Notes: generated by a model from the letters alone, not told the origin. A stretch of DNA of 64,000 nt from Candidatus Alcyoniella australis (GCA_030765605.1 JAVCCG010000091.1:23364-87363); one strand, 5' to 3'; positions 28,290 to 37,273 are shown, counted from the stretch's first letter. Made by a program: numbers and translations.

Positions 28290-28745
28290 ATGACATTACA
28301 CATCGAGCAAATAGAAGGGTTGAGGTCATGGAGAAATCAACGTCGGGGGATCCTTTTTTTAACGGGAACACATAGATTTTTACGAGGACCTCGTGATTTT
28401 AATGATCTCGGACATAAAGAACGATACACTTACATGCGAAAATTCGAATCGTGGTTAGAAGGCATAACACACGCTGATTGGTACCATGGATACAACAGAA
28501 GTGAATATAATGGTAAATATTCTAAGTGTTTCCAGTTTGAGGATAAAGGACGGGGAACAAGATTTTATGGTTTTATCATACACCCTCTCGCCAACAATAG
28601 AAGATTTGTGCTCTGCGTGTTATCACACTTTACGACTAAGAATACACACAGGACAGATGAGAGCATCCTAGCAAAAATGGCACGCCTGGCAAACGATCCG
28701 GAAGTACTTGCAACATTGAGAAATCACCTAGCCACGGGAATATAG
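28290..28745 (+). CDS. HigB/RelE-like toxin of a TAC module
   Basis: A 151-residue basic, aromatic-rich protein. Its C-terminal half (RRFVLCVLSHFTTKNTHRTDES followed by a helix) fits the end of RelE/HigB toxins, where a hydrophobic strand leads to HxFxKKTxKTP-like basic residues. The identification is pattern-based and weaker than for its two partners. A longer frame opens with GTG at 28260, but that GTG lies upstream of the predicted start site, so the in-frame ATG at 28290, 11 nt after GGAGAG, is preferred. The antitoxin gene follows after 11 nt, giving the toxin-first order of hig loci. If correct it would be a ribosome-associated mRNA endonuclease. Codons are A/T-rich relative to all flanking genes. 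Confidence 0.65.
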   Translation: MTLHIEQIEGLRSWRNQRRGILFLTGTHRFLRGPRDFNDLGHKERYTYMRKFESWLEGITHADWYHGYNRSEYNGKYSKCFQFEDKGRGTRFYGFIIHPLANNRRFVLCVLSHFTTKNTHRTDESILAKMARLANDPEVLATLRNHLATGI

Positions 28746-28756
28746 AGGAGATAATC

Positions 28757-29227
28757 ATGCCCACTAAAAGGCATTGGACCAACGATAGTGAAGAGGCATT
28801 TCGTTTCGCTGTAACATTCGATTTTATCGGACAAATACAGCGACAACTGAAAAGAAAAAAGATGTCTCAAAAACAATTGGCCGAGACTCTTGGGGTTAGC
28901 CCCGGTCGAGTCTCTCAAATCTTTAATGATCCGGATAACCTTGAAATATCGAGCTTAATTCGACTGGCTCGAGCTCTAAGTTTGAAGGTAAGCCTGGTCG
29001 CCTACGATGATGGTGATAGTAGTAACGCTCAGGGTCCTATTCTGGCGGACATTTTTTTATCTTGCTGGGAATTCATGGGGAAACCCAAGAATCTGTGGGA
29101 AATTAAAGAGGATAGCTGGCCTCAAATCGGAATCAAGGGTGGTGAATGCCGCCCGATGATACAAGCGGACTCATCACAAGTAGAGAAGAATAAAACTCTG
29201 CGTCGGGTCGATTTATTGGTGGCATAG
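28757..29227 (+). CDS. HigA-like XRE antitoxin with C-terminal chaperone-addiction-like extension
   Basis: A 156-residue protein. Residues 22-80 form an XRE/HTH_3 domain (MSQKQLAETLGVSPGRVSQI, then a conserved LARALSLKV helix). Ordinary HigA proteins end soon after the HTH. Here an extra tail of about 65 residues (90-156) follows, with three tryptophans (W104, W114, W121). Chaperone-dependent HigA antitoxins of TAC systems carry such a C-terminal addiction region that must be bound by the SecB-like partner to avoid degradation. GAGGAG lies 6 nt before the ATG. Predicted roles are to neutralise the toxin encoded just upstream and repress the promoter at 28229-28261. The chaperone gene follows 28 nt later. 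Confidence 0.8.
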   Translation: MPTKRHWTNDSEEAFRFAVTFDFIGQIQRQLKRKKMSQKQLAETLGVSPGRVSQIFNDPDNLEISSLIRLARALSLKVSLVAYDDGDSSNAQGPILADIFLSCWEFMGKPKNLWEIKEDSWPQIGIKGGECRPMIQADSSQVEKNKTLRRVDLLVA

Positions 29228-29255
29228 TAATGCTACCTTCTGTGGAGAAAGAGCA

Positions 29256-29780
29256 ATGTACGAACTAATTGCAGGAGACCGCGAGTGGTTGGCTGCTACA
29301 CAAGTGGCCGCGTCGGTCGACTTGCTTAGAGTCGACTTAAAACGTCTCCAAATAAAAAATCGCATTCCTACTGAACCCCCTAGCGATAAAATAAAAATTG
29401 GTTGTGATTTCAAACTATTACCTAGCCATTACCATCTCATTGATAATGAAAATCATCTACTTGTTGATGTTGGTGCTCGAATAGCATTCCGTCCTATTTA
29501 TGAAATAGATCAACAATCTTCTGATAAACCTAGTTCGCCTATTGTTGAAATCACTATTGTTTTTCAGGCACTATACGCTTTGCCTGCTCCACCAATGCCC
29601 GTCAACATTGGGAAAAAAGGATTGTCGGCTTTTGCAAAGTATAATGGAGCGTATAATCTATGGCCATATATTCGCCAAGAGGTTCAAAGGTTAACATCAT
29701 CTATGGGGATTTTATTTACTCTTCCTACACTTAAAATCCGCCGTGAAACCTTGAGTAAAACTAAAGCAGAGAAAAAATAA
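29256..29780 (+). CDS. SecB-like chaperone of a TAC module
   Basis: A 174-residue protein. The C-terminal part (SAFAKYNGAYNLWPYIRQEV, then QRLTSSMGILFTLPTLK, residues 124-160) matches the signature of SecB-like proteins linked to toxin-antitoxin operons. In these a [NF]xWPYxRExV helix is followed by a Met-Gly turn and a Leu-Pro strand. It also resembles SecB itself (FPYARECITSMVSRG region). The beta-strand pattern before it (IVEITIVFQALYAL) fits the SecB core. GGAG precedes the ATG. As third gene after toxin and antitoxin it reproduces the Mycobacterium tuberculosis Rv1955-Rv1956-Rv1957 order. A plain housekeeping SecB is unlikely in this context. The gene ends 19 nt from the convergent lipoprotein gene. 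Confidence 0.8.
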   Translation: MYELIAGDREWLAATQVAASVDLLRVDLKRLQIKNRIPTEPPSDKIKIGCDFKLLPSHYHLIDNENHLLVDVGARIAFRPIYEIDQQSSDKPSSPIVEITIVFQALYALPAPPMPVNIGKKGLSAFAKYNGAYNLWPYIRQEVQRLTSSMGILFTLPTLKIRRETLSKTKAEKK

Positions 29781-29799
29781 TCCCGCGATCGATCTGCCG

Positions 29800-31026
29800 T
29801 TACGGCAGCAGCGCGTCCACCAGTTGCAGGATCTGCAGCAATCCGTCGCGGATCGAGGTCGGGTTGGGGTTGAGATACCACTGGCCGATGTCGAGGGTCA
29901 TCTCCTCGTTGAACAGCGGCGGCAAGTTGAACATCTGGAGCAGCGGGTTGAACACGCTGAAGTGCAACGGGTTGGGATTGGCCGGGTCCACGTCGTAGAT
30001 CGTGTAGTCCAGGTAGGTGTCGCGCATCGCGCCGACGATGCCGCTGATTACCGCCCACCAGGCCATCTGGCGCTCGTCCAGCGCACCGTAGTAGGGGATC
30101 GTCCACGGATCCGCGGCGTCCCAGACGCCGCTGCCGTTGAGATCGTAGTAGCCCAGCACGTCGTCGGACTGGTCGTCGGTCTCCAGGGTAATCGCCTCGA
30201 AGGTCCTCAGGAAGCGGTCGAGCCCCAGGCCGAACTGCAATCCAGCCTCGCGGTAGAGCTCGATCCCCTCGGCGTCGAGGGTCAGGAAGTCGGGGTACGC
30301 CGGATCGGTCAGCATCTGGATCAACACGTCGACCACGAGCCCGACGATATCGATCGTCTCGCCGCTGGTGTCCATCTCGATAAAGATGAAGATGTAGCCC
30401 AGGTTGGTGTTCAGGTCGATCACGAAGATGTGCTTGAGCAGGCCGCTGAGCAGGTCGCCGAACGATTCGAGGGCCAACAGGTCGGCCTGGTCCCACTCGC
30501 TGCCCGCGTAGCCCAGCTCCTCGAAGCCGATGATCATCGGGATCTCGACCTCGAACGTCGCCTGGGCCTGCTGCGCGGTCTGAGCCGCGCTGACCAGCTC
30601 GTCGGCGCGCTCGATCACCAGGCCGTCGAGCACGTCGTGCAGCAACTGGTCGAGCAGCCCCTGGGTGTCCTCGCCCTTGACCGGACCGGACCCGTCGATG
30701 AACGACATCAGGTAGTCGTAGATGATGCCGATCACGTCCATCTCGTGCAGCCCGTCGGCAAGCGCCAGACCGTATGTCGCCTCGGGATGCCCCGGCACCA
30801 CGTCGAGCGCCTCGAGGAAAACCAGCCGCGCCTTGTCGCCCTCGCCGATCTCGAGCCAGTGCTTGCCCTGGTCGATCAGGTCCTGGATGTCTTCGTCATC
30901 GTCGTCATCGTCGTCGTCACCCGGTTGATCATCGTCGTCATCGTCGTCGTCGCATGCGCAGGAGCACAGACTGCCGAGCATCGCGACCAGCAGTAAAGCC
31001 ACCAACAGGGCGAGCAAGCGCCTCAT
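29800..31026 (-). CDS. Lipoprotein with poly-Asp linker after the lipobox
   Basis: A 408-residue lipoprotein of unknown function. The signal peptide ends in LCSCAC and is followed at once by two runs of eight Asp separated by QPG, so one of these Cys residues (most simply C25) is the lipidated one. The mature part begins with a TPR-like helical pair (HWLEIGEGDKARLVFLEALDVVPGHPEATYGLALA). About 300 residues follow, rich in Asp, Leu and Ile, with a possible Ca2+ loop (DLNGSGVWDAADPW). GGAGG precedes the ATG. Its stop codon sits in a CTGCCG-TAA-CGGCAG palindrome (29794-29808). The Asp tract is encoded by the same GTC/ATC trinucleotide pattern as the C25 protease tail. Confidence 0.75.
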   Translation of the reverse strand: MRRLLALLVALLLVAMLGSLCSCACDDDDDDDDQPGDDDDDDDDEDIQDLIDQGKHWLEIGEGDKARLVFLEALDVVPGHPEATYGLALADGLHEMDVIGIIYDYLMSFIDGSGPVKGEDTQGLLDQLLHDVLDGLVIERADELVSAAQTAQQAQATFEVEIPMIIGFEELGYAGSEWDQADLLALESFGDLLSGLLKHIFVIDLNTNLGYIFIFIEMDTSGETIDIVGLVVDVLIQMLTDPAYPDFLTLDAEGIELYREAGLQFGLGLDRFLRTFEAITLETDDQSDDVLGYYDLNGSGVWDAADPWTIPYYGALDERQMAWWAVISGIVGAMRDTYLDYTIYDVDPANPNPLHFSVFNPLLQMFNLPPLFNEEMTLDIGQWYLNPNPTSIRDGLLQILQLVDALLP

Positions 31027-31095
31027 TTTATTTCCTCCGGGACTGGGTCGGTCATCAAAACCCCTCAGGTTCGGCGAGGTATGTTACACCAGTTT

Positions 31096-31509
31096 TCAGC
31101 CAAGCACCGCATCAAACCGGCGTGGGAAGTTGTAGAGCAAAACCAGATTGCCGGTGATCCGCCGTTTGTCGATCGGCAGGTATTCGATCGAGAGCACGTC
31201 GGAGAACAGCACGCTACGCCCGTTGCCCGAGCCCGGATCGCGGAAGCTGACCAGCACGTCCACGCCGTGCTCGGGGAACTCGGCGTAACTGAGCACGGCG
31301 AAAAGAAAGTCGTCGCGATCCATCCGCATGTGCAGCCCGGCGCCGTCCTCCTGGTTGCGTTGCCAATCGATCATCGACAGTCCGTCGACATCGAGCAGCT
31401 CGAACCGATCGTCGGGCTTCTCCACCTGGTGCGGCAGCGACTCGACCACCTTCTGCGATTGCCCGCGCGGCAGCAGGTAGATGAAGCTCATTGCGAATTT
31501 ATCAGCCAT
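31096..31509 (-). CDS. Conserved-looking hypothetical protein
   Basis: A 137-residue cytosolic-type protein with no motif I recognise. It starts with MADKFAMSFIYLLPRGQSQK and contains alternating hydrophobic strands (DDFLFAVLSYAEF, VDVLVSFRD, LSIEYLPIDKRRITGNLVLLYNF). The ATG at 31509 is preferred over one 12 codons upstream that lacks a ribosome site. It is divergent from the helicase gene at 31613 and lies about 70 nt before the lipoprotein start. GC content and codon use match the neighbours, so it is probably real. Confidence 0.55.
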   Translation of the reverse strand: MADKFAMSFIYLLPRGQSQKVVESLPHQVEKPDDRFELLDVDGLSMIDWQRNQEDGAGLHMRMDRDDFLFAVLSYAEFPEHGVDVLVSFRDPGSGNGRSVLFSDVLSIEYLPIDKRRITGNLVLLYNFPRRFDAVLG

Positions 31510-31612
31510 AGATTGATCATCTCCAAGGGGACGACCGCAAGTCAAGGATATTCCCGTTTGACGACGCGGTCCGGTTATGCTCCCTTACTGGGCCGATCTT
31601 CCCGGGGTATCG

Positions 31613-33883
31613 ATGACGGATTACACAAACAGCCCGTTGGCGCAGCAGCTCAACTCGCATCAGCGAGAGGCGGTGTTCCACGACAAGGGACCATTGCTGG
31701 TATTTGCCGGCGCCGGGTCGGGCAAGACCCGCGTGCTGACCTATCGCATCGCGCACCTGATAATGGAACGCGGTGTCGACCCGTGGCGGATCCTGGCGGT
31801 TACCTTCACCAACAAGGCGGCCCAGGAGATGCGCGAGCGGGTCGAAAGCCTGGTCGGTCCGGAGCACTTGGAGCGCGGCACGATCCAGATGGGCACCTTT
31901 CACTCGATCGGCGCACGGCTGCTGCGGCGTTACGGCAAGGCGATCGGCATCCGCCCCGACTTCACGATCTACGACACCGGCGATCAGCGCGCGCTGATCA
32001 AGCGCATCCTCAAGGAGCTGAACCTCGACGACAAGTTGCTGCCCGTACAGTTGGTCGCCTCGGTTCTCGACCGCGCCAAGAACGGCGCGCGCGACCCGGC
32101 GTCCATGGTGGTCGGCGGTTCGGAGCGCAGTAAGCCGTTGCGCGCGGTGCTCGAGACTTACGCGCGAGAAATGCGGCGCAACAACGCCCTGGACTTCGGC
32201 GACCTGCTGGCCGAGATGCTGCACTTGCTCGAACAGTCCGAAGAGGTGCGGAACAAACTTCAGGGGCGCTTTGACTACCTGCTGGTGGACGAGGCCCAGG
32301 ACACCAACCTCGTGCAATACCGGCTGCTGCGACTGCTGTTGGGCCCAGGGCGCAACATCTGCCTGGTGGGCGACGACGACCAGAGCATCTACCGTTGGCG
32401 CGGCGCGCGGGTAGAGAATCTGACCGACTTCCGTGAGGACTTCCCCGAGGCCCAGGTGGTGGTGCTCGGCCGCAACTACCGCAGCACCAAGACGATCCTC
32501 GACGCGGCCGCGGCCGTGATTGAGGGCAACCCCGAGCGCCAGCCCAAGGAACTGTTCACCGAAAATCCGATGGGCGAGCCGATCATTTTGTTTCGCGGCG
32601 ACGATGAATACGACGAGGCGCACTTCCTTGTCGAGCAGATACGCGACCTGCTCAAAGAGGATTTCAGCGCCGGCGACGTGGCGATCTTCTACCGCACCAA
32701 CGCCCAGAGCCGGCTGATCGAAGAGGAGCTGGTCAAGCGCGGAATCAGCTACGTGATCGTCGGCGGCACGCGCTTCTACGAGCGCAAGGAGATCAAGGAC
32801 CTGCTGGCCTACGCCCGGCTGGTGGTCAATCCAGACGACTCGGTGAGCCTGCTGCGGATCATCAACACCCCGACGCGCGGCATCGGAGCCAAGGCGCTGC
32901 TCGCGCTGACCGACAAGGCCCGCGAGCTCGAGGTCTCGCCGTACCGCGCGCTGGAGCAGACGGCACACGACTCCGCGCCACGGCTGAAGAACGCGTTTAT
33001 CGTGTTTGAAAAAATGGTCGAAACCTGGCGACAACGCGACCAGGGCGGAGAGAGTCCGTCGGTGATCCTGACCGACATCGTCGAGACCAGCGGCTACGGC
33101 AGCCTGCTGCGCCGCGGCGACGGTCCGGAGTTCGAGGCCCGGCTGGAAAACGTCGCCGAGCTGATCGCCGCGGTGCGCGAGTACGAGAACAAGAACGAGC
33201 AGCCGACGCTGCTGGGTTTTCTGGAAAACGCGGCCCTGGTCTCGGACCCGGATACTTACGAGCACAGCCAGCAGGCGATCAGCCTGATGACCCTGCACTG
33301 CGCCAAGGGGCTGGAGTTCCCGGCGGTGATGATCAGCGGGCTCGAGGATGGGCTGCTGCCGCACTCACGCTCATTGGACGATCCCGACGGCGACGGTGAG
33401 GAACGGCGTCTGTTCTACGTCGGGATCACCCGCGCCCAGCGCCGACTGTTCCTGACCTGGGCCGGGCGGCGGCTGGGGCGCATGGGCTACAGCCAGACCC
33501 GCGCCTCGCGTTTTCTGCGCGACCTACCGCTGAACCTGGTAAAGAACCTCGGACCGCCGCCGCTGAGCGTCCCGCTGTTCGATCACGGACAGACGACGCA
33601 ACAGCGGGCCCGGGAACCGTTTGTGCAACATGAGTCACGGATCGAGTTCGACCACCATCCGGACTACTCGGCCCCCCAAGGCCACGCCCCGGAAACAACA
33701 ATCCAAAGCGCGGGCTCGCATGAGCTGAGTCCCGGACAGCGCATTCAGCACGGGGTGTTCGGCGAGGGTCGGGTAGTTGAGGCTGAACCGTATTTCGACG
33801 CCCAGCGCGTGACCGTGGTCTTTAACTCGGGCGAGCGCAAAGTGTTCTTGACCCGCTGGGCCAAACTAAAGACCATCGATTGA
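31613..33883 (+). CDS. pcrA: UvrD/PcrA-family superfamily 1 DNA helicase
   Basis: A 756-residue 3'-5' helicase. The Q motif (LNSHQREAV) is followed by Walker A AGAGSGKT (residues 32-39), Ia TFTNKAAQEM, motif II LLVDEAQDTN, motif III GDDDQSIYRWRGA, motif IV RNYRS, motif V LMTLHCAKGLEFPAV and motif VI YVGITRAQ. The C-terminal about 55 residues (GQRIQHGVFGEGRVV to the end) form the Tudor-like RNA polymerase-binding domain typical of PcrA. The ATG at 31613 is preferred to one 12 codons upstream. Expected roles are nucleotide excision repair, replication restart and transcription-coupled repair. Confidence 0.93.
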   Translation: MTDYTNSPLAQQLNSHQREAVFHDKGPLLVFAGAGSGKTRVLTYRIAHLIMERGVDPWRILAVTFTNKAAQEMRERVESLVGPEHLERGTIQMGTFHSIGARLLRRYGKAIGIRPDFTIYDTGDQRALIKRILKELNLDDKLLPVQLVASVLDRAKNGARDPASMVVGGSERSKPLRAVLETYAREMRRNNALDFGDLLAEMLHLLEQSEEVRNKLQGRFDYLLVDEAQDTNLVQYRLLRLLLGPGRNICLVGDDDQSIYRWRGARVENLTDFREDFPEAQVVVLGRNYRSTKTILDAAAAVIEGNPERQPKELFTENPMGEPIILFRGDDEYDEAHFLVEQIRDLLKEDFSAGDVAIFYRTNAQSRLIEEELVKRGISYVIVGGTRFYERKEIKDLLAYARLVVNPDDSVSLLRIINTPTRGIGAKALLALTDKARELEVSPYRALEQTAHDSAPRLKNAFIVFEKMVETWRQRDQGGESPSVILTDIVETSGYGSLLRRGDGPEFEARLENVAELIAAVREYENKNEQPTLLGFLENAALVSDPDTYEHSQQAISLMTLHCAKGLEFPAVMISGLEDGLLPHSRSLDDPDGDGEERRLFYVGITRAQRRLFLTWAGRRLGRMGYSQTRASRFLRDLPLNLVKNLGPPPLSVPLFDHGQTTQQRAREPFVQHESRIEFDHHPDYSAPQGHAPETTIQSAGSHELSPGQRIQHGVFGEGRVVEAEPYFDAQRVTVVFNSGERKVFLTRWAKLKTID

Positions 33884-33897
33884 TCGCACTTTACGTT

Positions 33898-33916
33898 CCC
33901 CGGCGATGGTCCGGGG
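33898..33916 (+). terminator. Possible hairpin after the helicase gene
   Basis: CCCCGG (33898-33903) and CCGGGG (33911-33916) enclose a 7-nt loop 15 nt after the helicase stop. Only a broken T-rich stretch follows, so termination may be weak. Confidence 0.35.
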
Positions 33917-33923
33917 TTCGTCG

Positions 33924-33954
33924 TTGGTAAAGAATTAGAGAATAGAGTTAAAAT
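33924..33954 (+). promoter_or_regulatory. Candidate leaderless promoter for the zinc-ribbon/TPR-gatCAB operon
   Basis: TTGGTA (33924-33929) and TAAAAT (33949-33954) are 19 bp apart, and the predicted start falls at or next to the ATG at 33961. No Shine-Dalgarno sequence precedes that ATG, which is consistent with a leaderless mRNA. Confidence 0.4.
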
Positions 33955-33960
33955 ACGTTT

Positions 33961-35508
33961 ATGCGTCTCCAATGCCCATCATGCAGCACGGTCTTCGAAC
34001 TGAGCGACGCCGCGATTCCGGACAGTCCGTTCAAGGCCCGTTGCTCCAAATGCGGAACGATCTTCACCGCACAACCCAGCGCGCCGGACCCGGTCCGCGA
34101 CGAGCTGACCGCCGAGTTCGAGCGCGAGGCAGCGACAGCCCCGCGGCCCTTGAGCGCTGCCCAGCCTCGGAAGGTTCAACCGGAGCCACGGCCCTCGTCG
34201 GACTTCCCGCAACCGCGCGAGACGCACCGCTATCAGGCAAACGGGATTCCCGAAGAGGAGTTTCAACACACCCTCAAGACGCTCAAGTCGCGCAGCAGAA
34301 ACCAGCTGGTCCTGCTCTTTACGCTGATCGTGGTGATCATCTCCCTGGCCGGGCTGACCGTGCTCGGGCGTCAGGGGCTGATCCACCTGCCCTGGGGCGC
34401 GCCGGAGATTAAACAGCAGATCACCACGACCCACGTCCGACACTTGCAGCAGATCAAGAACGAGGGCGACCTGCGCCAGGCGCTGGAGCTGTACAAGCTC
34501 GGGACGCCCGAGGCCTACCAGCGCGCGGCCGAACTTTTCGCCGCGGCGGCCAAGGCGCGGCCCGACGACGGCGCAATCGAGGTCTGGCTGGCCGCCTCGT
34601 TGTTCTGGCAAAATCGTCTGAGCACGGATCAGGCTCTGGTCGGACGGGTCTGCGAGAGTTCCCAGCGGGCGCAGACCGCCAAAACCGAAGCGCCCGTGGC
34701 CGCAAGAGCCCGGCTCTACTGCGCCCTGGCATCGGGCGAAACCGAGCGCTCGCTGGAACTGGCGCAGCAACTGGTCGCCCTGGGCGAACCTTTGATCGAG
34801 GTCGACCGCGACGCTTGGCCGCAACGCGCCGAGGAACGCCTCAGCGCGGCCCTGGCCTACGTTGCCGGGGGCAAGAGCAGCGAGGCGCTGGACCACCTCA
34901 AGCGCGCGGTGGAGCTCGACGCAACCAACCTGCAGGCCAACTTCGAGCTGGCCAAACTGCTGGCCGAGGGCAAGGACTACGCGGCCGCCATTGAGCGCGG
35001 CGAAGCGGCGTTAAAAACCAACCCCGAACACGCGGGGATCAAGAGCGCCATCGAGCAATGGCGCGCCAAACTCGCCCAGCCCACGTCCGAGCCCGATGAC
35101 GACTACGAGCCGGGCGACGCGGGCAACGCCCTGGCCCGCCACGATCAATTCAACATGCTGATGCGCCAGGGCCGCGAGGCGATGAACGCCGGCCGCTACA
35201 CCGAGGCGCTGCACTACTTCGCCTCGGCCAAGCAGATCATGCCGCTGAGCAGCGACGCGACTACGGCCCTGGGCTACGCCTACCTATCGCTGGGCAACAA
35301 CTCCGCGGCCCTAGATCGCTTCAACGAGGCGCTGGGCAACAACCCCGGTCACGCCTCGGCCTATCGCGGCTTGGGGATCTGCCACCAGCGCATGGGCAGC
35401 TCGGGCAAGGCGATCTACTACTACGAGCGCTACCTGCAGCTGGCGCCGGGCGCCTCGGACGCCGACCAGATCAGGCAGCGCATCACCGAACTGCGCGCGG
35501 GCGGATGA
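33961..35508 (+). CDS. Zinc-ribbon (MJ0042-type) membrane protein with TPR repeats
   Basis: A 515-residue protein. The N-terminal zinc ribbon has two CxxC pairs (MRLQCPSCSTVF and ARCSKCGTIF, residues 5-33), the MJ0042 motif often found at the start of deltaproteobacterial membrane proteins. A Pro/Arg-rich linker, one transmembrane helix (LVLLFTLIVVIISLAGLTVL, about 117-136) and TPR units follow (AEERLSAALAYVAGGKSSEALDHLKRAVELDATN and more to the end). Its stop overlaps gatC by 4 nt (ATGA), so the Gat proteins may be translationally coupled to it. It is a scaffold-type protein of unknown process. Confidence 0.7.
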   Translation: MRLQCPSCSTVFELSDAAIPDSPFKARCSKCGTIFTAQPSAPDPVRDELTAEFEREAATAPRPLSAAQPRKVQPEPRPSSDFPQPRETHRYQANGIPEEEFQHTLKTLKSRSRNQLVLLFTLIVVIISLAGLTVLGRQGLIHLPWGAPEIKQQITTTHVRHLQQIKNEGDLRQALELYKLGTPEAYQRAAELFAAAAKARPDDGAIEVWLAASLFWQNRLSTDQALVGRVCESSQRAQTAKTEAPVAARARLYCALASGETERSLELAQQLVALGEPLIEVDRDAWPQRAEERLSAALAYVAGGKSSEALDHLKRAVELDATNLQANFELAKLLAEGKDYAAAIERGEAALKTNPEHAGIKSAIEQWRAKLAQPTSEPDDDYEPGDAGNALARHDQFNMLMRQGREAMNAGRYTEALHYFASAKQIMPLSSDATTALGYAYLSLGNNSAALDRFNEALGNNPGHASAYRGLGICHQRMGSSGKAIYYYERYLQLAPGASDADQIRQRITELRAGG

Positions 35509-35795
35509 GTATCCAGCGCACGACCGTGCACCGCGTGGCCGAGCTGGCGCGGCTCGAGCTCTCCGACGACGAGCTGGACCAACTGACCGCCGACATCGGC
35601 GAGGTGCTGGACTACGTAGCCAAGCTCGAGTCGATTGAATTCGGCGAGATCGAGCCCACCAGCCATCCGCTCGAGCTCGACGCGCGAATGCGGCCCGACG
35701 AGGCGCAGCCTAGCGCGACCAACGAGCAGGCGCTGGCCAACGCCCCGGCCGACGCACAGCAGATGTTCTTAGTTCCCCGCATCATCAGCGAATGA
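35505..35795 (+). CDS. gatC: Asp-tRNA(Asn)/Glu-tRNA(Gln) amidotransferase subunit C
   Basis: A 96-residue GatC, the small subunit that links and stabilises GatA and GatB. The family pattern VAELARLELSDDELDQLTADIGEVLDYVAKL is clear, as is the C-terminal MFLVPRIISE (VPRV-type ending). The start overlaps the upstream TPR gene (ATGA) and the stop overlaps gatA (ATGA), giving a tightly coupled gatCAB operon. Confidence 0.95.
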   Translation: MSIQRTTVHRVAELARLELSDDELDQLTADIGEVLDYVAKLESIEFGEIEPTSHPLELDARMRPDEAQPSATNEQALANAPADAQQMFLVPRIISE

Positions 35796-37269
35796 GCACC
35801 GACTACTGGAACCTCGGCGTCGCGCAGACGTCCGCGCTGCTAAACAGCGGTGGGTTGGGCGCTGTGGAGTTGACCCAGGCGCTGCTGGAACGCGCGCAAC
35901 AGCTCGACCCGCAGCTCAACAGCTTCATCCGTTTCGAGCCCGAACGCGCGCTGGAGATGGCGCGGCGCGCCCAGCAGATGATCGACCAGGGCCGGGGCGG
36001 GCCGCTGACTGGAGTGCCGCTGGGAGTCAAAGACAACTTTTGCGTGCCCGGCAGCCCAACCACCTGCGCCAGCCCGATCCTCGATGGCTTCGTGCCGTTC
36101 TACCACTCGACGGTCACGCAGCGGCTCGAGGACGCGGGCGCGGTATTCCTGGGCCGGACCAACATGGACGAGTTCGCCATGGGCAGCTCGACCGAGACCT
36201 CGTGCTTCGGCCCGACGCGCAACCCCTGGGACCTCGAACGCGTGCCCGGCGGCAGCTCGGGCGGCAGCGCGGCCGCCATCGCGGCGCGGCTGTGCCCGGC
36301 GGCCCTGGGGACCGACACCGGCGGGTCCGTGCGCCAACCCGCGGCGCTGTGCGGCATTGTCGGACTCAAGCCGACCTACGGCCGGGTCAGCCGCTACGGC
36401 ATCGTGGCCTACGCCTCGAGCCTGGACCAGGCCGGAGTGTTGACGCGCAGCGTGCGCGACGCGGCGCTGATGTTGCAGCAGATCGCCGGACTCGATACGC
36501 GCGACGCGACGTGCGCCGACCGGCCGCTGCCCGATCTGATTGCGGCGTGCGACCACGACGTGCGCGGCTTAAAGATCGGCGTACCCGAGGAGTACTTTGT
36601 CGGCGGGCTCGACCCGCAAATCGAGAAGCTGGTGCGCGAGGCGCTGGACGTGCTGCGCGGGCTGGGCGCCGAAGTGCTGCCCGTGAGTCTGCCGCATACC
36701 CAATATGCGATTGCCGCCTACTACATCGTGGCGCCGGCCGAGTGCTCGAGCAATTTGGCGCGCTACGACGGCATGCGCTACGGGCTGCGCTGCCAAGACG
36801 ACGACCTGCGCCGGACCTACATGCGCTCGCGCTCCGCGGGCTTTGGCCGCGAGGTCAAGCGCCGGATCATGCTCGGCACCTTCGCCCTGAGCTCGGGCTA
36901 CTACGACGCCTACTACGGCCGGGCCCAACGCACGCGCACGCTGATCCGCAACGACTTCCTGCGGGCCTTCGAGCAGGTCGACCTGCTGGCCACGCCCACC
37001 AGCCCCAGCACCGCGTTTCGTATCGGCGAACGGCTGGACGACCCGCTGACCATGTACCTCTCCGACGTCTACACGATCTCGGTCAACCTCGCCGGGCTGC
37101 CGGCGATCAGCCTGCCCTGCGGCATGGCCCAGGGTCTGCCCGCAGGCCTGCAATTGATCGGACGCCCCTTTGACGAGCCGACGCTGCTCAAGGTCGGCGA
37201 CGCCCTGGAGTCGGCCACGCAACACCATCTGGGTACGCCGCCGATGGCTCAACCAAACGCGGACGCGCG

Positions 37270-37273
<4 letters not shown>
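35792..37273 (+). CDS. gatA: Asp-tRNA(Asn)/Glu-tRNA(Gln) amidotransferase subunit A
   Basis: A 493-residue amidase-signature protein that releases ammonia from glutamine. The Lys-cisSer-Ser triad is K80 (GVPLGVKDNF), S155 in the GGSSGGSA loop and S179 (GTDTGGSVRQP), matching GatA numbering closely. The length is normal. It overlaps gatC and gatB by 4 nt each. Together with GatB it makes Gln-tRNA(Gln) or Asn-tRNA(Asn) from the misacylated tRNA. Confidence 0.96.

Noticed and set aside
31517..33364. 615-codon open frame on the minus strand opposite the helicase gene
   Set aside because: It is fully antisense to clear UvrD/PcrA motifs. Its composition (Gln, His, Arg, Val-rich) is the typical shadow of a GC-rich gene, and no family pattern is seen.
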